DNA of 10,000 nucleotides from assembly GCA_008636095.1 (NCBI GenBank), contig VSJD01000243.1:1-10000 (forward strand). The letters are read 5' to 3'. The notes beneath the pieces were generated by a model. It saw only the letters and a list, made by a program, of their open reading frames with translations. It made no database searches and had not been told where the DNA came from. The DNA is from Kiritimatiellota bacterium. GTDB lineage: Bacteria > Verrucomicrobiota > Kiritimatiellia > JAAZAB01. Shown here one piece after another: positions 5,665 through 10,000 of this stretch. The position numbers and the translations under genes were made by a program. Within the stretch, counting starts at the first letter, position 1; each line of letters opens with the position of its first letter.

Positions 5665-6687
5665 TTATGCCGACCATTCTGTGATCGCGGCCACGGCGGC
5701 GCAATCCACGATATCGTTGGCGGAACAGCCGCGGGATACATCGTTGAATGGGCGGCGCAAACCCTGTACCAGCGGACCGATGGCGGTGGCGCCGGCCAGT
5801 CGCTCGGTAGCCTTATACATTGTGTTGCCGCAGTTGAGGTCCGGGAAGATAAGCACATTGCACCGTCCGGCGATGGCGGAATTCGGTGCTTTCTTGGCGG
5901 CCACTTCGGGGATGACGGCGGTGTCGAACTGGAATTCACCGTCAATCTTCAGCTCCGGTGCCATGGCTATAGCCTTGGCGGTGGCCGCGATCACTTTATC
6001 CACGATCGGATCCTTGGCGGAGCCCTTCGTGGAGCAACTGATCATACCGACGCGCGGCTCGTCGCCGGTGAGCGTCTGGTAGGTGCGGGCCGTGGTCACG
6101 GCAATTTCGGCCAATTGATCGGCGGTGGGGTTGATGTTGAGTCCGCAGTCGGCGTAAAAGAGCGCTCCATGAAATCCCCAGCGCGGATCGCGCATCTGCA
6201 TGATGAAATATGACGAGGCGATCTTGATGCCGGGCGCGGTCTTGAAGAGCTGGAGCGCTGGGCGGGTTTTGTCGGCGGTGTCGTGGTTATAACCGTGGGG
6301 ATTGCCGCCGCCGGAAACATACCCATGCGCGTCGCCCGCGCAGACCATGGCCGCCGCGAAGACGCAGGTGTCCTTGATCCAGGCGCGCGCCTGGGCCTCG
6401 TTGAGCCCCTTGGCCTGGCGGAGCTCCACAAGCTTTGCGATGTAATCATTGAGGCGCGGGTGCTTGAGCACGTCCGCTAACTCCACTCCGTCCATTGAAA
6501 TCCGGTTCGCGTGGGCCAGTTTAAGGATTACCTCGGCGTCACCTACCAGGATGGGTTGGGCGTACCCCGTTTGGGCCAGCTTGGCGGCCGCCTGGAGATT
6601 GCGGACATCGTCGCTCTCCGTCAGGCAGATCTTGCGGTTGAGTGACTTTGCTTTGCTTCGGATGCGGTCCAATACGGTTTTCGGCAT
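5665..6687 (-). CDS. pta: Phosphate acetyltransferase
   Basis: A 340-residue short-form (Pta/PTB family) cytoplasmic enzyme that exchanges CoA and phosphate between acetyl-CoA and acetyl phosphate. The conserved C-terminal block is complete: DGEFQFDTAVIPEVAAKKAP (249-268), NVLIFPDLNCGNTMYK (277-292), RLAGATAIGPLVQGL (296-310) and NDVSRGCSANDIV (315-327). Ser318, Arg319 and Asp325 line up with active-site Ser309, Arg310 and Asp316 of the Methanosarcina thermophila enzyme. The N-terminal DRIRSKAKSLNRKICLTESDD is also typical. A Gly/His-rich stretch GGGNPHGYNHDTADKTRP (126-143) is several residues longer than the corresponding HTTAD loop I expect from the family. The start at 6687 follows ackA by 12 bp, and its AAGGA ribosome site (6697-6701) overlaps the ackA stop codon, so translation is probably coupled. 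Pta acts with AckA in acetate production and ATP synthesis. A phosphobutyryl preference is less likely, given the context and motifs. Confidence 0.95.
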   Translation of the reverse strand: MPKTVLDRIRSKAKSLNRKICLTESDDVRNLQAAAKLAQTGYAQPILVGDAEVILKLAHANRISMDGVELADVLKHPRLNDYIAKLVELRQAKGLNEAQARAWIKDTCVFAAAMVCAGDAHGYVSGGGNPHGYNHDTADKTRPALQLFKTAPGIKIASSYFIMQMRDPRWGFHGALFYADCGLNINPTADQLAEIAVTTARTYQTLTGDEPRVGMISCSTKGSAKDPIVDKVIAATAKAIAMAPELKIDGEFQFDTAVIPEVAAKKAPNSAIAGRCNVLIFPDLNCGNTMYKATERLAGATAIGPLVQGLRRPFNDVSRGCSANDIVDCAAVAAITEWSA

Positions 6688-6696
6688 GATGGGGGG

Positions 6697-6701
6697 TCCT
6701 T
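6697..6701 (-). promoter_or_regulatory. pta ribosome binding site overlapping the ackA stop codon
   Basis: On the minus strand the junction reads TCATAAGGACC. The TAA of ackA (6702-6700) shares two bases with AAGGA, which lies 9 nt ahead of the pta ATG. This arrangement favours re-initiation or coupling of pta translation to that of ackA. Confidence 0.75.
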
Positions 6702-7890
6702 ATGACACAAGAATCCGCAGGGTTTCCCGCGCGATCATCAGTTCCTCGTTGGTGGGGATGACCAGCACCGCCGGCAGGCTACCTTCACGCGAAATGGTGA
6801 GCGCATTGGCCTTGTTCAGCGCCGGATCCAGGTAAATACCCAAATACGTCAGTTGCTCGCATACCATCGCGCGCACCAGCGAAACATTTTCGCCAATGCC
6901 GGCCGTGAAGATCAAGGCGTCGAACCCGTTCAACACGGCGGCATAAGCGCCAATGTATTTCACCAGCCGGTGCACGAACACATCCAGCGCCAGCTTAGCC
7001 GTCACCGAGCCGCTCGCGATGGCCTTCAAAATGTCGCGCATGTCGTTACTGCCGATGCCGGCCAGTCCCAACAATCCGCTTCTCTTGTTAAGCAGGCGGT
7101 CTACTTCGTCCAGACTGTAACCCAGCCGGCGCAGGAAGATAACGACGGCCGGATCTATATCACCACAGCGTGTGCCCATGACCAGGCCTTCCAGCGGGGT
7201 CAGGCCCATGCTGGTGTCCGCAACCTTGCCGCGGTTGACCGCCGTGATGCTGCACCCGTTGCCCAGGTGCGCCGTAATGAGTTTAAGAGTGTCGAATTCG
7301 CGGCCCAGAACTTGGGCGGCCGTGACGGCCACAAAATGGTGCGAAGTGCCGTGAAACCCGTAGCGCCGGATCTGATTTTTGTCGGCGATGTCCTTGGGGA
7401 TGGCATAAGTATAAGCGGCGCTTGGCATGGTCTGGTGAAAGGCGGTATCAAACACGGCCACCATGGGCACGTTCGTGAACAGGTGTTCGCATGCCTCGAT
7501 GCCTTCGTAGTTGGGCGGGTTGTGCAACGGTGCCAGCGGGAAGCAATCCAGGATTATCTGCTTGATGGCGGCCGAAATCTTAACCGCGCCGCTGATGGTC
7601 GCGCCGCCGTGTACCACGCGGTGCCCGATGCCCTCGATCTCTGTCAGGTTGCCGATCACGCCCGTTTTTTTATCCATCAGCGCCAGGCATGCCTCGGAAA
7701 TAGCCGCCTCGGAGGAATTGGCCGAAATATCCTTTTCCATCTTCTGTCCACGATGGTTGGAATACTTCAGCCGCGTGTCCGGCGCATTGATCCGCTCGAT
7801 GAGCCCCTTGGCCAGTAATTTTTCGCCGGAGCTTTCGTACAAATTGAATTTGACCGACGAACTACCCGCGTTGATGACTAATATTTTCAT
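6700..7890 (-). CDS. ackA: Acetate kinase
   Basis: A 396-residue cytoplasmic kinase of the ASKHA fold that converts acetyl phosphate + ADP into acetate + ATP. All catalytic landmarks known from the Methanosarcina thermophila enzyme are present at almost identical positions. They are Asn7 in INAGSSSVKF, Arg91 in GHRVVHGG, Asp148 in FDTAFH, His180 in GFHGTSH, Arg241 in MGTRCGDIDP and Glu383 in IPTNEELMIA. The phosphate/adenosine motifs HLGNGCS (208-214) and AGIGEN (320-325) are intact. The start at 7890 is fixed by the family N-terminus MKILVINAGSSS, yet no Shine-Dalgarno sequence precedes it. Instead a long perfect hairpin ends 14 nt upstream. It is the first gene of a two-gene operon with pta, and a promoter is predicted at 7982-8010. 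Full length, no sign of damage. Confidence 0.98.
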   Translation of the reverse strand: MKILVINAGSSSVKFNLYESSGEKLLAKGLIERINAPDTRLKYSNHRGQKMEKDISANSSEAAISEACLALMDKKTGVIGNLTEIEGIGHRVVHGGATISGAVKISAAIKQIILDCFPLAPLHNPPNYEGIEACEHLFTNVPMVAVFDTAFHQTMPSAAYTYAIPKDIADKNQIRRYGFHGTSHHFVAVTAAQVLGREFDTLKLITAHLGNGCSITAVNRGKVADTSMGLTPLEGLVMGTRCGDIDPAVVIFLRRLGYSLDEVDRLLNKRSGLLGLAGIGSNDMRDILKAIASGSVTAKLALDVFVHRLVKYIGAYAAVLNGFDALIFTAGIGENVSLVRAMVCEQLTYLGIYLDPALNKANALTISREGSLPAVLVIPTNEELMIARETLRILVS

Positions 7891-7904
7891 GATAAGATAT
7901 GGAC

Positions 7905-7949
7905 GTTAACCCGGATATTTCACGCTAAGTGTGAAATATCCGGGTTAAC
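7905..7949. repeat. Perfect 19-bp inverted repeat in the ackA leader
   Basis: GTTAACCCGGATATTTCAC (7905-7923) is exactly inverted at 7931-7949 around a 7-nt loop, GCTAAGT. The region lies between divergent genes, so it terminates neither annotated gene. With the predicted ackA promoter, the whole 45 nt lies in the ackA 5' leader and ends 14 nt before the ATG. It could be a DNA operator, a regulatory mRNA hairpin, or a copy of a dispersed palindromic repeat. Confidence 0.9.
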
Positions 7950-7981
7950 ATCTTCGCCCGGAGGAAAAGAAAACCGATCGG

Positions 7982-8010
7982 ACAATATCAGCTTCCCATT
8001 CGCCTGACAA
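7982..8010 (-). promoter_or_regulatory. Predicted promoter of ackA-pta
   Basis: On the minus strand, TTGTCA (8005-8010) and TATTGT (7982-7987) are exactly 17 bp apart, matching the sigma-70 consensus at five and four of six positions. A start near 7975 gives a leader of about 85 nt that includes the 45-nt hairpin. The architecture matches the predicted prepilin promoter (TTGACT-17-TATTGT), which raises confidence in both. Confidence 0.6.
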
Positions 8011-8041
8011 GTTTCTTGTGGCGGAAAATGAATACCCAGCC

Positions 8042-8069
8042 TTGCATTTTTTTTACGTGTCTTTATGAT
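8042..8069 (+). promoter_or_regulatory. Predicted promoter of the transketolase gene
   Basis: TTGCAT (8042-8047) and TATGAT (8064-8069) are spaced 16 bp apart on the plus strand. A start near 8076 leaves a leader of about 39 nt that contains the GGAGG ribosome site. The -10 box is good and the -35 box only partial. Confidence 0.45.
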
Positions 8070-8114
8070 ATCAGTACTTTTGTAACGAACCTATCAATTA
8101 TTGGAGGAAACGGA

Positions 8115-10000
8115 ATGAACCTGCTTCTGGTTGCCAATACGATTCGCGGTCTGGCCATGGATGGTGTGCAGAAGGCCAATAGCGGCCACCCGGGCATGCC
8201 CATGGGCACGGCCGATTTCGCCGCGGTCCTGTTCCTTAAGCACCTGAAATACTGTCCCTCCAATCCGGCCTGGGCCGATCGCGACCGCTTCATCCTCTCC
8301 CCGGGGCACGGCTGTATGCTCCTCTACAGCCTCCTGCACCTGGCCGGTTATGACCTTAAACTCGATGAGCTCAAGCAGTTCCGCCAGTGGGGCAGCCGCA
8401 CGCCGGGCCACCCGGAACACGGGACAACCCCGGGCGTCGAAACGAGCACCGGTCCCCTGGGCCAGGGTTGCGGCAACGCGGTGGGCATGGCCCTGGCGGA
8501 AGCCATGCTGGCCGAGCGCTTCAACATGCCCGGCGAGACGATCGTTGATCACTATACCTACGGCATCTGCAGTGATGGCGACCTGATGGAAGGCATTTCC
8601 CACGAGGCGTTTTCCCTGGCGGGCCACCTGGGGCTCAACAAGCTCATATTTTTCTACGACAGCAATCGGATCACGATCGAAGGTTCCACCGACCTGGCCT
8701 ATAGCGACGACGTCCGCAAGCGTTTCGAGGGCTATCATTGGAACGTGCTGGAAGTGGATGGCCATGATATTGCCGCCTTGGACCAGGTCCTTGCCAAGGC
8801 CCGGACCGAGACTCAGCGGCCGACGCTTATCATCGGTCACACCACGATCGGCAAGGGTAGTCCGCACATGGCCGGTTCATCCGAATCGCACGGCGCCCCC
8901 CTGGGGGCCGAGGAAGTTTTCGCCACCAAGAAGGCTTTGGGTCTCAAGGAAGATCAGGACTTTTTTGTGCCGGATGAAGTGCGCGCGATTTTCGCGGCGC
9001 GCGCTCACGACCTGCAGGCCCTTGAGGAACAATGGCAGGCCGACTTCCAGCAATATCGCGTCAAGCACCCTGATAAGGCCGCTGCCTGGGATGCCGCCCA
9101 GACTCTCGCGCTCCCGGTGGACCTGGAAAAGAGTCTGCCGGTATTCGATCCGGCCAAGCCCGTGGCCACACGCAACGCGTCCCATACAGTGATCCAGAAA
9201 TTAGCCAAGGCCGTGCCATATCTCGTGGGTGGCTCCGCCGACCTGGCGCCCAGTACCCGCACGATCATGGATGGCGAGGGCGACATCAAGCCGCACTCGT
9301 TCCGTGGCCGTAATTTCCATTTTGGCATTCGCGAGCACGCTATGGGCGCGATTCTGAACGGGATCGCGCTCCACGGCGGTTTCCGTGCCTACGGAGCCAC
9401 CTTCTTTGTATTCTCGGATTATTTCCGGCCCTCAATCCGCCTGGCCTGTATCATGAAACTGCCCGTGATTTATGTCCTGACCCACGACAGTTTTTACGTG
9501 GGCGAGGATGGACCTAGCCACGAGCCGGTGGAACACACTATGGCGTTGCGGATCTTGCCGAATATGACGGTCATTCGTCCGGCCGATCCGACCGAGACCG
9601 GAGCCGCCTGGATTGCCGCGCTGAAAAACACGGAAGGCCCCACCGCCATCCTGCTGACCCGCCAGAATCTGCCTGTGCTTGACCGCACGCAGTTCCCGAA
9701 GGCGAACAAATTGGAGCAGGGCGCCTATGTGCTCTGGCAGAGTGCGCCTGGCCGGCCGCAGATCATTCTGATTGCCACGGGCTCCGAAGTGCCGCTGGCG
9801 CTGGATGCCGCCCGCGAGGTAGCCAAGGACGGCGCTAAAGTCAGGGTGGTGAGCATGCCATCCTGGGAACTGTTCGAGAAACAGCCCGAAAAGGTCAAGA
9901 AGACCGTTCTGCCGCCCTATTGCCGTTGTCGCCTGGCCATCGAGGCGGGCGTGACGATGGGTTGGGAAAAATACGTTGGATCCAAGGGCCGCGTGTTCGG
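8115..10000 (+). CDS. tkt: Transketolase, truncated by the right edge of the window
   Basis: The first 628 codons of a cytoplasmic, thiamine-diphosphate-dependent enzyme that transfers two-carbon ketol units between pentose phosphates and glycolytic sugars. The family length is about 660-690 residues, so only the tail is missing. No stop occurs in frame before the edge. Visible landmarks are the substrate His25 in [12 protein letters not shown], the STGPLGQG loop, and the thiamine-diphosphate/Mg motif SDGDLMEG (153-160) closed by Asn184. Others are [16 protein letters not shown], the catalytic Glu407 in [12 protein letters not shown], and [19 protein letters not shown] in the pyrimidine domain, followed by LLTRQNLP. 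The start at 8115 has a strong GGAGG (8103-8107) 7 nt upstream, and its N-terminal length matches other transketolases. The same frame is open back to an ATG at 8028, but that start has no good ribosome site. The gene is divergent from ackA-pta. Confidence 0.97.
   Translation, partial: MNLLLVANTIRGLAMDGVQKANSGHPGMPMGTADFAAVLFLKHLKYCPSNPAWADRDRFILSPGHGCMLLYSLLHLAGYDLKLDELKQFRQWGSRTPGHPEHGTTPGVETSTGPLGQGCGNAVGMALAEAMLAERFNMPGETIVDHYTYGICSDGDLMEGISHEAFSLAGHLGLNKLIFFYDSNRITIEGSTDLAYSDDVRKRFEGYHWNVLEVDGHDIAALDQVLAKARTETQRPTLIIGHTTIGKGSPHMAGSSESHGAPLGAEEVFATKKALGLKEDQDFFVPDEVRAIFAARAHDLQALEEQWQADFQQYRVKHPDKAAAWDAAQTLALPVDLEKSLPVFDPAKPVATRNASHTVIQKLAKAVPYLVGGSADLAPSTRTIMDGEGDIKPHSFRGRNFHFGIREHAMGAILNGIALHGGFRAYGATFFVFSDYFRPSIRLACIMKLPVIYVLTHDSFYVGEDGPSHEPVEHTMALRILPNMTVIRPADPTETGAAWIAALKNTEGPTAILLTRQNLPVLDRTQFPKANKLEQGAYVLWQSAPGRPQIILIATGSEVPLALDAAREVAKDGAKVRVVSMPSWELFEKQPEKVKKTVLPPYCRCRLAIEAGVTMGWEKYVGSKGRVF

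Noticed and set aside
5542..6213. 223-codon plus-strand frame starting in the queA-pta intergenic region
   Set aside because: Most of it is antisense to pta. Its start lies at the edge of the palindromic element without a ribosome site.
6853..7818. 321-codon plus-strand open frame opposite ackA
   Set aside because: It is antisense to ackA, whose catalytic residues are all present. The product has no recognisable motif, so it is a shadow frame.
7905..7949. Reading the 19-bp hairpin as a terminator
   Set aside because: It lies upstream of both divergent genes, and no transcript converges on it. It also lacks a T-tract on either side.
8028..8114. 29-codon N-terminal extension of transketolase, open and in frame
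   Set aside because: It has no good ribosome site and would span the predicted promoter. GGAGG before 8115 and the family N-terminal length favour the downstream start.

Overview
The window is a bacterial chromosome segment of moderately high GC carrying central-carbon and housekeeping genes. It suggests an anaerobic, fermentative member of the PVC assemblage (Lentisphaerota/Kiritimatiellota-like). That is inference, based on the Lentisphaerota/Planctomycetes style of the prepilin-type protein ([22 protein letters not shown] followed by a [16 protein letters not shown] stretch), the URO-D family tail at the left edge, and the many GC-rich palindromes between genes. No ribosomal RNA or other clade-defining marker is present.

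Layout, left to right. A URO-D family gene enters from the left edge (+, ends at 205). It converges on ppdK, pyruvate phosphate dikinase (-, 398-3175), and the two share a hairpin at 336-377 that can serve as a terminator for both. Upstream of ppdK is a monocistronic prepilin-type protein (-, 3449-4090) with a strong terminator of its own (3374-3419). Directly behind that terminator lies a TTGACA-type promoter for ppdK. An AT-rich divergent region (4091-4223) separates the prepilin gene from queA (+, 4224-5315), the queuosine tRNA-modification enzyme. Next is a 349-bp non-coding stretch (5316-5664) packed with nested inverted repeats. It is followed by the ackA-pta operon (-, 7890 down to 5665), and then, divergently, a transketolase gene (+, 8115 to beyond the right edge).

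How the genes fit together. PPDK interconverts PEP and pyruvate using AMP/PPi or ATP/Pi. Pta and AckA turn acetyl-CoA into acetate with ATP gain. Transketolase links pentose phosphates to glycolysis. Together they fit a sugar-fermenting, acetate-producing metabolism. QueA and the prepilin-type protein have no evident link to that pathway.

I found no new defence, mobile or biosynthetic system. The points worth a second look are non-coding or small: a perfect 19-bp hairpin in the predicted ackA leader next to a start codon without a Shine-Dalgarno sequence, an 8+8 bp dyad covering the prepilin promoter, the nested palindromes behind queA, a palindromic ppdK leader, and an exact 18-bp in-frame duplication in queA.
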